A stretch of 64,000 nt of DNA from Alcaligenes faecalis (GTDB lineage Bacteria > Pseudomonadota > Gammaproteobacteria > Burkholderiales > Burkholderiaceae_B), in the NCBI RefSeq assembly GCF_002443155.1, contig NZ_CP023667.1:2170001-2234000 (forward strand). Reading direction: 5' to 3'. Position numbers and translations under genes: made by a program. Of the stretch, positions 38,187 to 49,156 are shown piece by piece (the stretch's first letter is position 1; every line of letters starts with the position of its first letter). Under the pieces are notes generated by a model, which was not told the origin of the DNA, searched no databases, and worked only from the letters and a program-made list of their open reading frames with translations.

Positions 38187-39443
38187 ATGCACCTGAACGA
38201 ATTAAAAGCTCTGCACGTCTCGCAGCTGCTAGAAATGGCTGCCACTCTGGAAATCGACAACGCGAACCGCTTGCGCAAGCAAGAGCTGATGTTCGCCATC
38301 ATGAAAAAGCACGCCAAAAAAGGCGAGCAGATTTTCGGCGACGGGGTGCTTGAAGTCCTGCCTGATGGTTTTGGCTTTCTGCGTTCGCCAGAAACCTCTT
38401 ACCTGGCCAGCACAGACGATATCTACATCTCCCCTTCGCAGATACGTCGTTTCAATCTGCACACGGGTGACTCCATTGAAGGTGAAGTGCGTACCCCTAA
38501 AGACGGCGAGCGCTACTTTGCCCTGGTAAAAGTTGACAAGGTTAACGGCATGCAGCCCGAGGCCATCAAACATCGCATCATGTTTGAGAACCTGACCCCG
38601 CTGCATCCCGATCAGCCCATGCGCCTGGAGCGCGACATCAAAAGCGAAGAGAACATCACAGGTCGTATCCTGGATATCTTCTCGCCTATCGGTAAAGGCC
38701 AGCGCGCCCTGATCGTGGCCAGCCCCAAATCCGGTAAAACCGTGATGATGCAGCACATGGCTCACGCCATCACGACCAATTACCCCGAGGCCATCATGAT
38801 CGTCCTGCTGGTGGACGAGCGCCCCGAGGAAGTGACCGAAATGCAGCGCACCGTGCGCGGCGAAGTGGTGGCCTCCACCTTTGATGAACCCGCCACGCGT
38901 CACGTGCAAGTGGCCGAGATGGTCATTGAAAAGGCCAAACGCCTGGTTGAATTGAAAAAAGACGTGGTGATCCTGCTGGACTCCATCACTCGTCTGGCTC
39001 GCGCCTACAACACCGTGGTCCCTGCTTCGGGCAAGGTTTTGACCGGTGGTGTGGACGCCAACGCCCTGCAGCGCCCCAAACGCTTTTTTGGCGCTGCCCG
39101 TAATCTGGAAGAAGGTGGCTCCTTGACCATCATCGGTACTGCCCTGATCGAAACTGGCAGCCGCATGGACGAAGTCATCTATGAAGAATTTAAAGGTACC
39201 GGCAACTCCGAAATCCATCTGGAGCGCCGTCTGGCCGAGAAACGCATTTACCCTGCCATCAACCTGAACAAATCAGGTACACGTCGTGAAGAGTTGCTGA
39301 TCAAGCCCGACCTTCTACAAAAGGTCTGGGTCCTGCGCAAGTTCATCCATGGGATGGATGAAATTGAAGCCATGGAGTTTATCCTGGACAAAATCCGGGC
39401 CACAAAGACCAACTCCGAATTCTTCGACATGATGAAGAAGTAA
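38187..39443 (+). CDS. rho: Transcription termination factor Rho
   Basis: Rho is a hexameric RNA helicase that ends transcription. The 418 residues begin with the Rho N-terminal domain ([18 protein letters not shown]). The cold-shock-like RNA-binding domain contains GFGFLRSP. The ATPase core has Walker A SPKSGKT and Walker [17 protein letters not shown], and the secondary RNA site lies near [20 protein letters not shown]. The length and start are typical. Confidence 0.98.
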   Translation: MHLNELKALHVSQLLEMAATLEIDNANRLRKQELMFAIMKKHAKKGEQIFGDGVLEVLPDGFGFLRSPETSYLASTDDIYISPSQIRRFNLHTGDSIEGEVRTPKDGERYFALVKVDKVNGMQPEAIKHRIMFENLTPLHPDQPMRLERDIKSEENITGRILDIFSPIGKGQRALIVASPKSGKTVMMQHMAHAITTNYPEAIMIVLLVDERPEEVTEMQRTVRGEVVASTFDEPATRHVQVAEMVIEKAKRLVELKKDVVILLDSITRLARAYNTVVPASGKVLTGGVDANALQRPKRFFGAARNLEEGGSLTIIGTALIETGSRMDEVIYEEFKGTGNSEIHLERRLAEKRIYPAINLNKSGTRREELLIKPDLLQKVWVLRKFIHGMDEIEAMEFILDKIRATKTNSEFFDMMKK

Positions 39444-39457
39444 ATCGAACATCCTGC

Positions 39458-39484
39458 GCAAGCCTCTCTATACGAGAGGCTTGC
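39458..39484 (+). terminator. Terminator-like hairpin after rho
   Basis: GCAAGCCTCTC (39458-39468) pairs perfectly with GAGAGGCTTGC (39474-39484) around TATAC. The following bases are not a T-run, so the element is either a weak intrinsic or a Rho-assisted end. Confidence 0.55.
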
Positions 39485-39584
39485 TTGCGATGGGCGTATG
39501 ATCGGGTGCATTCCCGTGCATCCATTCTTTCAATCTGCTGAGTTCTACTCGAAATCTCAGTATTGCAAACAGAGTTCGCTTGCA

Positions 39585-40925
<1,341 letters not shown>

Positions 40926-40949
40926 GTTTTGCGCCTTGCTCAGTAGTCA

Positions 40950-40978
40950 AAAAAACCGCCCACAAGGCGGTTTTTTTT
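40950..40978. terminator. Bidirectional terminator after gdhA
   Basis: AAAAAAACCGCC and GGCGGTTTTTTTT form a hairpin flanked by A and T runs. It can end gdhA on the plus strand and the oxygenase operon on the minus strand. The 160 bases from 40979 to 41138 show no convincing gene. Confidence 0.9.
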
Positions 40979-41138
40979 GTTTATGGCCAAACCGGAAGTG
41001 TCTGTCGCAGGTTTGGAATTATCTGCCCTTGAAAGTCCTGGTCCAGTTACCCGTGTAGAGTCACCCACCATGGTCGTAGCGAAGCCCTGCTTGTCTACAA
41101 ACATGGCCGGAAACCAGACCAGAAACCAGGCAACAACA

Positions 41139-41759
41139 TCAAGGCAGAAAAATATCCCCACGCTGTGCATAATACGGCCCAGCCCACCGAGCCAAAGGCC
41201 GATACACCTCCAGATCTACTTTCCCCTTCTCGTCCATCAAGGACGAATCAACGTGAAAAGCCAGCACTTCCATAATATGCAGCTGGTTCACGCCACGCCC
41301 TAAATCCACCACCTGATCCAGCTTGCACTCCATCTGCACGGCGGCCCCACCCAGGCGAGGCACGCGCACATGCTGGCTGGGCACCAGACTCCTGCCCAAC
41401 TCCTGTACCTCGCTTTGACCGGGCGGCAAGGCAGCAGCACTGGCGTGAACCGCCGCCAGATCAGACTCGCGGCATAACTGCACCACACATTCTTTACTGG
41501 CCTGCAAATTACGGGCCGTATCCTTCAAGCTACCGTCATCATTACGGTTGATATTTATCGCCAGCATGGGCGGGCTGTGCGCCACGTAATTAAAGGAGCT
41601 GAACGGCGCCAGATTCACACTGCCCGACTCCTCCATAGTACATACCCAGGCAATAGGACGCGGCACGATCAGGGACGTCAGCAGGCGGTAAGCCATGCTG
41701 TCGTCCATGCCCTCGCAAGACAGACTGCGATAGCGGGGTGATATGTCAGTCGTGTGCAT
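41139..41759 (-). CDS. Flavin reductase-like FMN-binding split-barrel protein
   Basis: The 206 residues belong to the flavin reductase domain family (DIM6/NTAB type). Visible segments are YRLLTSLIVPRPIAWV, VNLAPFSSFNYVAHSPPM and DTARNLQASKECVVQL. Such proteins supply reduced flavin or act as FMN oxidoreductases. The start at 41759, seven bases after the beta-subunit stop, fits the operon better than a longer frame. It is the last gene of the transporter-oxygenase operon. It lacks an iron-sulfur domain, so it cannot obviously be the usual reductase of the Rieske enzyme. Confidence 0.82.
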   Translation of the reverse strand: MHTTDISPRYRSLSCEGMDDSMAYRLLTSLIVPRPIAWVCTMEESGSVNLAPFSSFNYVAHSPPMLAININRNDDGSLKDTARNLQASKECVVQLCRESDLAAVHASAAALPPGQSEVQELGRSLVPSQHVRVPRLGGAAVQMECKLDQVVDLGRGVNQLHIMEVLAFHVDSSLMDEKGKVDLEVYRPLARWAGPYYAQRGDIFLP

Positions 41760-41766
41760 GGGTGGC

Positions 41767-42375
41767 CTAAATGAAGAGCTGAATGGTGGGTAAATAACCA
41801 TCCACACTCAACAAGTCCACCCGCTTCTCCACGATCTCCCAAGCCTGATCGACGGCGCGCAAACGGTAGGAGGCAGTGGCAGGCAGAACCTCGGTTTTTT
41901 GCTTCTGATACTCCGAGTAAATCAGATTGGTGCGCACGGTATAGCAGCCGTCCTCGTCAGGATGTTCGGACTGAACGCGTGGATGTTGAATCACACGCAG
42001 GCCACGTACACCGGGTTGCAAGGAAAAGGCACGGTGATGCGACAGGCGATCAATACGCAAGCGCATCAACATACGATTTTCCAAGGCAATGCACATGCGC
42101 CCTTCCGGGCTTTCCTGGCCGGATTCACCGGGAATCCAGTACAGGCCATCTTGCGCGAATAGCTCGTACCAATCATCAAAATGCCCCTCATCCAGCAAGG
42201 CGTTCTCTTGCCATACAAAGTTCTGCAGGCTCTGTTGCAGGCTCGTCGTTTGGTCCAGACGCTGACCTTGCCCCTGGCTTTGCTGCGGATTCAATGGTTG
42301 TTGCTGTTGCTGCCCCTCTTGCAATGCATGCTGTACTTGGCCACTGCGCTGGCCCTGCTCTTGCGCCATCCCCAT
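41767..42375 (-). CDS. Rieske ring-hydroxylating oxygenase beta subunit with Gln-rich N-terminus
   Basis: The beta subunit has a cystatin-like/SnoaL fold and supports the catalytic alpha subunit. Of its 202 residues, about 53-202 look canonical (LDEGHFDDWYELFAQDGLYWIP, NRMLMRLRIDRLSHHRAFS, VRTNLIYSEYQ). The first 51 residues contain 20 glutamines, including a run of five, which is unusual for this family. The ATG overlaps the alpha stop by one base (TGATG); a second ATG two codons later is possible. Confidence 0.85.
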   Translation of the reverse strand: MGMAQEQGQRSGQVQHALQEGQQQQQPLNPQQSQGQGQRLDQTTSLQQSLQNFVWQENALLDEGHFDDWYELFAQDGLYWIPGESGQESPEGRMCIALENRMLMRLRIDRLSHHRAFSLQPGVRGLRVIQHPRVQSEHPDEDGCYTVRTNLIYSEYQKQKTEVLPATASYRLRAVDQAWEIVEKRVDLLSVDGYLPTIQLFI

Positions 42376-43688
42376 CACTCCTGCTCCTGCTGCTTCATGC
42401 CTTGCTTCCAGGCACGGTATTGGTTGCGTATGACCCATTCATTATTCGCATCGTCAAAGCTGCCCTTGCCCTGCTCACCTTCCTGCGCATCGTATTGACG
42501 CAGCAGATTCACCCACGGATTGCCTTGGGCTTTCAGGCTGGCTTGCTGGCTCTCGAACAAGTGCACATCGTCATGGGCGACAACACTCATGGGGGAGTAA
42601 ACCAGACGGCTATAAGTCAGGCCGCGATCCAGCATTTCACGCGGTGCCCCTTTGGGCTGAAACACCCACACTTCCAGCAAGGTTCGGTCTACCGCCAAAG
42701 GTCGCAATACACGAATAATCTGCGGCGAACCCTTGGCTGCCATGCTGGGGTAAAACACCACATTTTGTGGATTGAAGCCCAGCACCCGAGCCGCTTTCTC
42801 CTCGCCCCAGGCTTCGTTCATCATGGCTTCGTAACCTGGAATCCCGGAGTAGTCGGTATGAATGCTGAACTTGGTGCCCAGAATGCTGTGCCCGTTCGGG
42901 TACGTTTCCACGCCCATACGTGAATAGAAGTCATAGCCCGAACCGAAGGGCAGCAATTGCTCCAGCGCGGTGGGGTCTTCTTCCTTGAACACTTCACCCA
43001 CTTTGGCTGCCGAGCTGGAGGCCGACTCATGCGTGGAGATGGGATGCACGGTGTCGTTGATGTTCTCCATGTACATCTTCCAGTTGCAGTTGATGACGGT
43101 ACGAATCGAACCGCCAGCCACCTGCAACTCCCCTTCCGGAGAGCGATCCGCCATATTGTCCAGGGCCTGCAACACATCACCGAAATACTCTTGCAGGCTG
43201 AACCCTTCCTTGCTGAGGCGGGCAAACACAAAGCCGCGATAGCTTTCTACCGCCCCCGGGGTGGACAGGCCGCCCGCAGCCGGACATTGTGAAAACTCCG
43301 TGTTTTCATAGGCATTTTTCAGCGGCACCGCCAGCAGCGAGCCATCCAGCCTATAGGTCCAGGCGTGGTATGGACAACGCAGCATCTTGCCCACATTACC
43401 GCTGGGTTCGCTGACCAGTCTGGCCCCCTTATGGGCGCAACGGTTCATCACCACCCGCACCGAGCCATCGCTATGGCGCAGCATGATGACGGGGCTTTGT
43501 GCCAAGGTCACCGATACATAATCGCCCGTTTTGGGCACCTGACTTTCATGGCCCACATAGAGCCAGGCACGGCTGAACAGCCGTTCCATTTCCAGTTGAA
43601 AGACGTCCTCGTCCAGATAGGCATCCCGATGGACCTGATGGTCCTGGGTCAGGCCCGACAAGGCGGCCTCGTTATTGGCATAACTCAT
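42375..43688 (-). CDS. Rieske ring-hydroxylating oxygenase alpha subunit
   Basis: This is the catalytic subunit of an aromatic-ring hydroxylating dioxygenase or a related hydroxylase. The 437 residues have the Rieske 2Fe-2S ligands C84-x-H86 (NRCAHKG) and C105-x2-H108 (RCPYHAW). The mononuclear iron motif is D212-x2-H215-x4-H220 (NDTVHPISTH). AGGAAG supports the ATG at 43688. It lies 32 bases after the ABC ATPase gene and is coupled to the beta subunit. The substrate is unknown; the closest functional class (benzoate-, salicylate- or phthalate-type) cannot be decided without a search. Confidence 0.9.
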   Translation of the reverse strand: MSYANNEAALSGLTQDHQVHRDAYLDEDVFQLEMERLFSRAWLYVGHESQVPKTGDYVSVTLAQSPVIMLRHSDGSVRVVMNRCAHKGARLVSEPSGNVGKMLRCPYHAWTYRLDGSLLAVPLKNAYENTEFSQCPAAGGLSTPGAVESYRGFVFARLSKEGFSLQEYFGDVLQALDNMADRSPEGELQVAGGSIRTVINCNWKMYMENINDTVHPISTHESASSSAAKVGEVFKEEDPTALEQLLPFGSGYDFYSRMGVETYPNGHSILGTKFSIHTDYSGIPGYEAMMNEAWGEEKAARVLGFNPQNVVFYPSMAAKGSPQIIRVLRPLAVDRTLLEVWVFQPKGAPREMLDRGLTYSRLVYSPMSVVAHDDVHLFESQQASLKAQGNPWVNLLRQYDAQEGEQGKGSFDDANNEWVIRNQYRAWKQGMKQQEQE

Positions 43689-43720
43689 AGTGCTTCCTGT
43701 AAATACGAGTAAAACGGGAT

Positions 43721-45607
43721 TCAGACCGCCATAGCGGGTACTAAAGCGGGTGCAACCTTTCCCACGGCTTGGGATGGACAATCCAGAGGCGCAGGCCAGA
43801 TCTGGCTGGAATCATCCGGCGGCACACTGCCCAGCAAAAGACAGGTATAGGGATGCTGCGGGTCGGCAAACACCTCGGCGGTATTTCCTTGCTCCACGAC
43901 TTCACCGTTTTTCATCACCAGCACTCGTGTGCACAAATAGCGAATCACGGACAAGTCGTGCGAGATGAACACCACTGCGATGCCCAATTCCTTATTCAGT
44001 CGCAGCAAGAGATTCAAGATCAGCGCCTGCACCGACACATCCAGACCAGACACAATCTCGTCCGCCACCAACAGACGCGGCTGCACGCATAAGGCGCGGG
44101 CAATGTTCACGCGTTGCTTTTGCCCACCGGACAGTTCCGAGGGGAAACGCAAACCCGCATCCTGGGCAATGCCCACCTGCGCCATCAACTCGTCGGCTTT
44201 CTGACGACGCTGCTCGGGCGTCATCCCCGGCTGCAACTCCAGTACCTGCGTTACCAGTTGCTGTACGCTGCGGCGTGGGTTCAAGGCCGAATCCGGGTCC
44301 TGAAAGACCATCTGAATCGTCTGCGACAAGGACTCGCCCTGCCCTTTGGCAAACTGCTCGCGGGACTGACCTTGCACCAGCACTTGGCCACCGCTGGGCT
44401 GCAACAAACCCACCATCAAACGGGCGACGGTGCTTTTGCCACTGCCGCTTTCCCCCACCACGCCAACCATCTCGCCGGGGCGCACGCTCAATGACAGGGG
44501 CCGCAAGGCATACATCAGGCTACGGCGACCATTGCGTGTCACTCGGTAGCTACGCTCCACGCTCTGAAATTCAACCAGCGGGGCGGACTCGTCAGAAGGC
44601 CCTTGCGGCAGGACATGCAGCTGGGCTTGCGCCGCCACATCACGCGTCATACAGGGACCGGCACAACTGACCCAATGACCGGGTTTCACCGCTTCCAACT
44701 CTGGCGCGCGCTGTTCACAGACCGCATTACGCGTAGGACAACGACGGGCAAACCGACAACCCGGCAGATCCCGCATGTCTTTCAAGCCAGGCATGATGTC
44801 GGCCAGCGACGGCAAGGCGTACAAAGGGCCATTCAATGCTGGCGTCGCGTTCTTCAAGGCCCAGGAATAAGGATGCAAAGGTGTATCCAAAACATCTGCA
44901 GCAGGACCTTGTTCGACCACATCCCCGGCATACAGCACGGCCACCTCGTCACAGACGTGAGCAGCCATGCGCAGATCGTGGGTGATCAGAATCACGGCGG
45001 TTTGATGGCGCTGCTGCACATCGCGCAGAATCCGGATGATTTGCGCTTGGGTAATCACGTCCAAAGCCGTTGTCGGCTCATCAGCCACAATCAATTCCGG
45101 GTCGCCGGAAAAAGCCATGGCAATCAAGATACGCTGGCACTGTCCGCCGGAAAGCTCATGGGCATAGCGTCCCAGCAAGGACGGTGGATCAGGCAGACCC
45201 ACTTCATGCAGACGTTCCAGGCAATATTGCTCGCGGGATGCACGGGGAATACCCAGTCGAGCCAAGTGCTCGAACATCTGCTGGCGTATGGTCAGCACCG
45301 GATTCAACGAGGACAAGGGCTCCTGCGGCACAAAAGCCACTTTGCGACCCAGCAGACGACGCATTTGTGCACCCGTGACCACTGAGCCCTGAAAACAGAC
45401 CTGGCCCGAGGACAGACGCAGGTTGCTGGGCAACATGCCCGAGATCACCCGCCCTATCATGCTCTTGCCCGCGCCGGACTCCCCGACCAGACCCAAGGTG
45501 CGGCCTGCTTGCACTGCAAACGAGACCTTGCGCAGCAGTTCTACCGACTGCCCTTGTACCGGCACCGAGACACTGACTTGCTTGAATTCAATAACCGGCA
45601 CGCTCAT
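43721..45607 (-). CDS. Peptide/opine-type ABC transporter, fused double ATPase
   Basis: The 628 residues are two complete ABC ATPase domains in tandem, like a DppD-DppF fusion (GsiA type). Domain one has Walker A GESGAGKS, signature LSGGQ and Walker B LIVADEPTTALD. It ends with the oligopeptide/dipeptide C-terminal zone, which has cysteines in GCRFARRCPTRNAVC. Domain two has GESGSGKS and a second LSGGQ. Its equivalent Walker B is LLVADEIVSGLD, with DEI instead of DEP. The ATG overlaps the permease stop by one base. It powers import by the permeases encoded upstream. Confidence 0.93.
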   Translation of the reverse strand: MSVPVIEFKQVSVSVPVQGQSVELLRKVSFAVQAGRTLGLVGESGAGKSMIGRVISGMLPSNLRLSSGQVCFQGSVVTGAQMRRLLGRKVAFVPQEPLSSLNPVLTIRQQMFEHLARLGIPRASREQYCLERLHEVGLPDPPSLLGRYAHELSGGQCQRILIAMAFSGDPELIVADEPTTALDVITQAQIIRILRDVQQRHQTAVILITHDLRMAAHVCDEVAVLYAGDVVEQGPAADVLDTPLHPYSWALKNATPALNGPLYALPSLADIMPGLKDMRDLPGCRFARRCPTRNAVCEQRAPELEAVKPGHWVSCAGPCMTRDVAAQAQLHVLPQGPSDESAPLVEFQSVERSYRVTRNGRRSLMYALRPLSLSVRPGEMVGVVGESGSGKSTVARLMVGLLQPSGGQVLVQGQSREQFAKGQGESLSQTIQMVFQDPDSALNPRRSVQQLVTQVLELQPGMTPEQRRQKADELMAQVGIAQDAGLRFPSELSGGQKQRVNIARALCVQPRLLVADEIVSGLDVSVQALILNLLLRLNKELGIAVVFISHDLSVIRYLCTRVLVMKNGEVVEQGNTAEVFADPQHPYTCLLLGSVPPDDSSQIWPAPLDCPSQAVGKVAPALVPAMAV

Positions 45608-46491
45608 CAGTGCGCTCCTCGTTGCTTGAGCCGAGGATCCAGCGTGGTGCGCAAACCATCACTCAGCAAATTGAAACCCAGCACTGCAAACACAATGCCA
45701 ATCACTGGCGCCATCAGACCCCAGCCTGCCTGGTAAATCTGGTCACGACCATCAGCCAGCATCACGCCCCAGGCCACCACATCAGAAGGAACAGAAAGGC
45801 CCACGAAACTGAGGATGGCTTCAACCACAATAGCCACCCCCATTTGCAGGCTGAACAAAGTGACGATTAGTGGCGCCACGCTAGGCAGCACTTCGCGCAG
45901 CATGATGCGCAGGTGGGAAAAGCCCAGCAAATGCGCGGCATACACATAATCACGCTGACGCACCACCAGCACTTCGGCCCGAACCACGCGATAAAAACGG
46001 GTCCAGTCCACCAGCACCACGGCCAGAATCACATTGAACAGACCCGTGCCCAAGCCCACCATCAACATCATGGAAAACACCACGGGCGGGAATGCCATCC
46101 ACAACACCACCAGGGAGCTGACTCCCCGGTCGAACCAGCCACCGATATAACCGGCCAAAATCGCCAACACCGTGCCCAGCACCATGGTGCCGGCGGCGGC
46201 AGTCACTGCAACCTGAAAGGCCACGCGACTACCATAGATCAGGCGCGACAAAATACATCGCCCCAGGCCATCCGTTCCCAAGGGATACTGCGCCAGACCG
46301 CCGTCCTGCCACGCGGGAGGCAAGAGCGTGGCCAGCAAGTCCTGTGCATTAGGATCGTTGGGCGCCAGCAAGGGGGCAAACAAGGCCACCAGAGCAAAGA
46401 TCAAGACCAGAGTGCCGCCAACCAGCACTTTGGGATGGGCTAGCACAGGCCGCAGCCGCGCTTGCCAGAAAGAATGTGGATGCGCGCTCAT
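45607..46491 (-). CDS. ABC transporter permease, DppC/OppC type
   Basis: The 294 residues have a typical N-terminal segment with one helix (VLVGGTLVLIFALVALFAPLL) and the LGTDGLGRCILSRLIYG motif. A binding-protein-dependent transport domain of five helices follows. The start at 46491 overlaps the upstream permease by four bases (ATGA) and has GAGG before it; the longer frame is not real. It pairs with the DppB-type permease. Confidence 0.92.
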   Translation of the reverse strand: MSAHPHSFWQARLRPVLAHPKVLVGGTLVLIFALVALFAPLLAPNDPNAQDLLATLLPPAWQDGGLAQYPLGTDGLGRCILSRLIYGSRVAFQVAVTAAAGTMVLGTVLAILAGYIGGWFDRGVSSLVVLWMAFPPVVFSMMLMVGLGTGLFNVILAVVLVDWTRFYRVVRAEVLVVRQRDYVYAAHLLGFSHLRIMLREVLPSVAPLIVTLFSLQMGVAIVVEAILSFVGLSVPSDVVAWGVMLADGRDQIYQAGWGLMAPVIGIVFAVLGFNLLSDGLRTTLDPRLKQRGAH

Positions 46492-47501
46492 GCGGACCTC
46501 AGACGTGGATTCATAACGCTGTACAAGCCATCGACACAGAAGTTGACGGCCAACACCATCAAACAGAACACCAGGGCCACGCCCTGAATCAGGGGAAGGT
46601 CGTGGTTCTTGATGGCTTGCACCATCAGATTGCCAATACCGGGGAAGGAGAAAATGACTTCGATCAGCAAGGTGCCGCCAAACAAAAAGCCAAATTGCAC
46701 GCCGATCAGGGTCAAGGTAGGCAGGGCCGCGTTTTTCAGCATGTGCACCAGCAGCACGCGCCATTCCGGCACACCACGCAGACGGGCGACATTCACGTAC
46801 TGGCTATTGGCCGTTTCAATCAGGCTGGAGCGCAGCACACGAATCACGATGGGACTGAAAGCCAGGGCCAAGGCCAGGGCGGGCAGAAGCAAATGCGAAA
46901 AGGCATCCCACCAGGCTTGCCACTGACCGCGTATCAAGAGGTCAAACAGCAGAAAGCCCGTGCCGCCATCCACAGCGGGTGTCCCTTCCATCCGCCCCAT
47001 AAAGGGCAGGACCGGGAACAGCACACCGAACACCACGATCAAAATAATGCCCCACAGAAAGGACGGCACTGACAGAAGCAGCACCAGCACAAAGTCGGCC
47101 ACAAATTCGATCTTTTTCTTGTCCAGCAAGTACAGAACAAGGCCGCCGGGAATGGAGATCAGCAAAGCCATCAGCAAGCTGATACAGGCCAGCTCCAGCG
47201 TGGGTGGCAAAGCCTGGGCCAGCAAGCCTGTCACTGGCTGATGAAAGAAGATGGAGTTGCCCAGATTGCCGCGAAACACTCCGCTCAACCAAACCTGGTA
47301 CTGATGCAAGGCCGAGCCATCCATGCCCAGCTCAACACGCAGCGCCTGCGCATCGGCTTCGGTGGCCGAAGGAGGCAGCATCATGCCCAGAGAGTCAGCG
47401 GGAATGACGCGCAGCATGAAGAACACGATCATGGACAGCAGGAACGCCGTCACCAGCACGAAGACGAGCTTGCGCGCCATCAGGAAGCAAACGTTTTTCA
47501 T
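46488..47501 (-). CDS. ABC transporter permease, DppB/OppB type
   Basis: The 337 residues include the first transmembrane helix (KLVFVLVTAFLLSMIVFFMLRVIPAD), a periplasmic insert with LGMDGSALHQYQVWLSGVFRGNLG, and the transport domain with the EAA-like loop. A family-typical C-terminus (LPLIQGVALVFCLMVLAVNFCVDGLYSVMNPR) ends it. I place the start at ATG 47501; ATG 47480 (MARKLVF) is a realistic alternative. A hairpin separates it from the binding-protein gene. Confidence 0.9.
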   Translation of the reverse strand: MKNVCFLMARKLVFVLVTAFLLSMIVFFMLRVIPADSLGMMLPPSATEADAQALRVELGMDGSALHQYQVWLSGVFRGNLGNSIFFHQPVTGLLAQALPPTLELACISLLMALLISIPGGLVLYLLDKKKIEFVADFVLVLLLSVPSFLWGIILIVVFGVLFPVLPFMGRMEGTPAVDGGTGFLLFDLLIRGQWQAWWDAFSHLLLPALALALAFSPIVIRVLRSSLIETANSQYVNVARLRGVPEWRVLLVHMLKNAALPTLTLIGVQFGFLFGGTLLIEVIFSFPGIGNLMVQAIKNHDLPLIQGVALVFCLMVLAVNFCVDGLYSVMNPRLRSA

Positions 47502-47546
47502 GAAGAGAACCGCAGGAGAAAATACGCCGGGAGGAACCCGGTAGAC

Positions 47547-47573
47547 CACCCCGCAGCACGATGCTGCGGGGTG
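47547..47573 (-). other. 12-bp perfect hairpin between binding protein and permease genes
   Basis: CACCCCGCAGCA (47547-47558) pairs with TGCTGCGGGGTG (47562-47573) around a three-base loop, with no T-run afterwards. A smaller CCGGG/CCCGG stem follows at 47528-47542. Such structures after ABC binding-protein genes protect the upstream mRNA and raise its level over the permeases. Confidence 0.65.
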
Positions 47574-47583
47574 CATGAAAGGC

Positions 47584-49107
47584 TTACTGCCAGGAATATT
47601 CCTGCGGCAGGATGTAGCCCGTCTGATAGGTGTTGAGCTTCAAGCCCTTTTTGTAGGCAATGGTGGAGATGGACTGCAGCACCGGCAGACTCCAGGCCTG
47701 TTCCGCCGCTTCACGATTCAGCGCCTGATAACCGGCTACTCGCTTGTCCTCGTCCATCTGCCGGTTCAGCTCATCCAGGGTGCCCGCCAAACGCTCTTCT
47801 TTCCAGGTGGAAAAACGCAGGCGCGGATCCAGAATGCGGCCCGTGAAAATCTCCGGATCGCCCGTTGCATTGGCCCAGCTGTACAGCATCACACCCGTCA
47901 ATTTGGACGAATGACTCAGCTCCAGATACTTGGCCACGGTAATTTCCTCAACCGTGGTCTGCACACCAATCTGGCTCCACATTTGCGCCACCGCACGGGC
48001 CACATCGTAGTCCGATGGGAAGGTGTTATTGGTGGAGTACAAGGTAATGGTCAACGGTTTTTCCGTGCTGTAACCCGCTTTGGCCAATTCCTCTACGGCT
48101 GCTTTCTTGTCGAAAGGAATGTTCAGATCAGGCACATCGCCGGGCGAGCCTTTGGTGGCCAGAACCGACAAGGGCTGCGCGACATTTTTGTAAAAAGCAC
48201 GGGACAGACCGGCCTTGTCGATGGCCATGTTCATGGCACGACGTACATGCACGTCTTTAAAGCTTTCTACATAGCTGGGCATCTGCAAAATGTAGATCTC
48301 GCTATACGGGTAGACCTTGGCTTCCAGCTTGGGATTCTTCTCCAGACGGGCAATTTCGCGCACCGGGATCTGAACCGAGACATCAGCCCGACCGGACTCA
48401 ACCGCAGCGACGCGTGCCGAGGAATCCGGCACAATTTCAAACACGACCTGCTTCAGGTCTGGCGCACCTTGCCAGTAGTCCTCAAAGGCTTCCAGAGTGA
48501 TGCGGGAACCACGCTGATAATCGCTCAGCTTGTATGGGCCTGCGCCAATTGGGCGCTTCAGGAATTCCTCTTCCCCTACCTTCTCGAAATAGGCTTTGGG
48601 CAGGATATAGGCCGACAAGAAGGCCAGGCCTTTGGGGGCCGTTGGCGTGGGCGAACTGAAATGAATAATGGCTTCCAGCGGGCCGGTCACTTCCACCGAC
48701 TTCAGAGTGGGCAACATGCCGTTCAGAGCCAGTGTTTTCTTGTTGATTGCACGATCGAAGGTGAATTTCAAATCCTCGGCCGTCATGTCGCTGCCGTCAT
48801 GGAATTTCACCTTGCCGCGCAGCTTTACTTTCAAGGCCTGACCTTGCTCGTCTGCCCATTCCCAGGACTCGATCAGGCGTGGCGCCACCTTCAGATCGTC
48901 ACCCACAAACAGGGGTGAATCAAACACGGCCTTGTAAATCGACTGGCCAGCCGGAAAGGTAACCGAGGTCGGGTCCCAGGACGGAATATCAACCGGAAAC
49001 GCAATTTTCAGCTCGCTCCCGGCTGCCTGGCTGGCCGTCCCCCAGCCCATCATCAAGGCAGCCCCCAAGGCCAGCCCCACTACGCTTTTTCGCAACGCTT
49101 TCACCAT
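47584..49107 (-). CDS. ABC transporter substrate-binding protein, peptide/opine/nickel type
   Basis: The 507 residues have a signal peptide cleaved after ASQA (about 27) and the family 5 solute-binding fold: IPSWDPTSVTFPAGQSIYKA near the start, KVKFHDGSDMTAEDLKFTFDRAI, and GPYKLSDYQRG. This family binds peptides, glutathione, opines, nickel complexes and also aromatic conjugates. The ATG at 49107 has AGGGG five bases upstream and is preferred over ATG 49128. It leads the seven-gene operon ending in the oxygenase. Confidence 0.92.
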   Translation of the reverse strand: MVKALRKSVVGLALGAALMMGWGTASQAAGSELKIAFPVDIPSWDPTSVTFPAGQSIYKAVFDSPLFVGDDLKVAPRLIESWEWADEQGQALKVKLRGKVKFHDGSDMTAEDLKFTFDRAINKKTLALNGMLPTLKSVEVTGPLEAIIHFSSPTPTAPKGLAFLSAYILPKAYFEKVGEEEFLKRPIGAGPYKLSDYQRGSRITLEAFEDYWQGAPDLKQVVFEIVPDSSARVAAVESGRADVSVQIPVREIARLEKNPKLEAKVYPYSEIYILQMPSYVESFKDVHVRRAMNMAIDKAGLSRAFYKNVAQPLSVLATKGSPGDVPDLNIPFDKKAAVEELAKAGYSTEKPLTITLYSTNNTFPSDYDVARAVAQMWSQIGVQTTVEEITVAKYLELSHSSKLTGVMLYSWANATGDPEIFTGRILDPRLRFSTWKEERLAGTLDELNRQMDEDKRVAGYQALNREAAEQAWSLPVLQSISTIAYKKGLKLNTYQTGYILPQEYSWQ

Positions 49108-49156
49108 GTGTCCCCTTTTGTTATGCACTTCATTCCAGCGCTAGTCCGCCTTGCGA

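Noticed and set aside
40977..41303. 108-codon plus-strand frame in the spacer after gdhA
   Set aside because: It starts within the terminator, has no ribosome binding site or known domain and overlaps the flavin reductase gene.
47575..48918. 447-codon open frame opposite the peptide-type binding protein
   Set aside because: Antisense shadow of a gene with a clear signal peptide and solute-binding fold.
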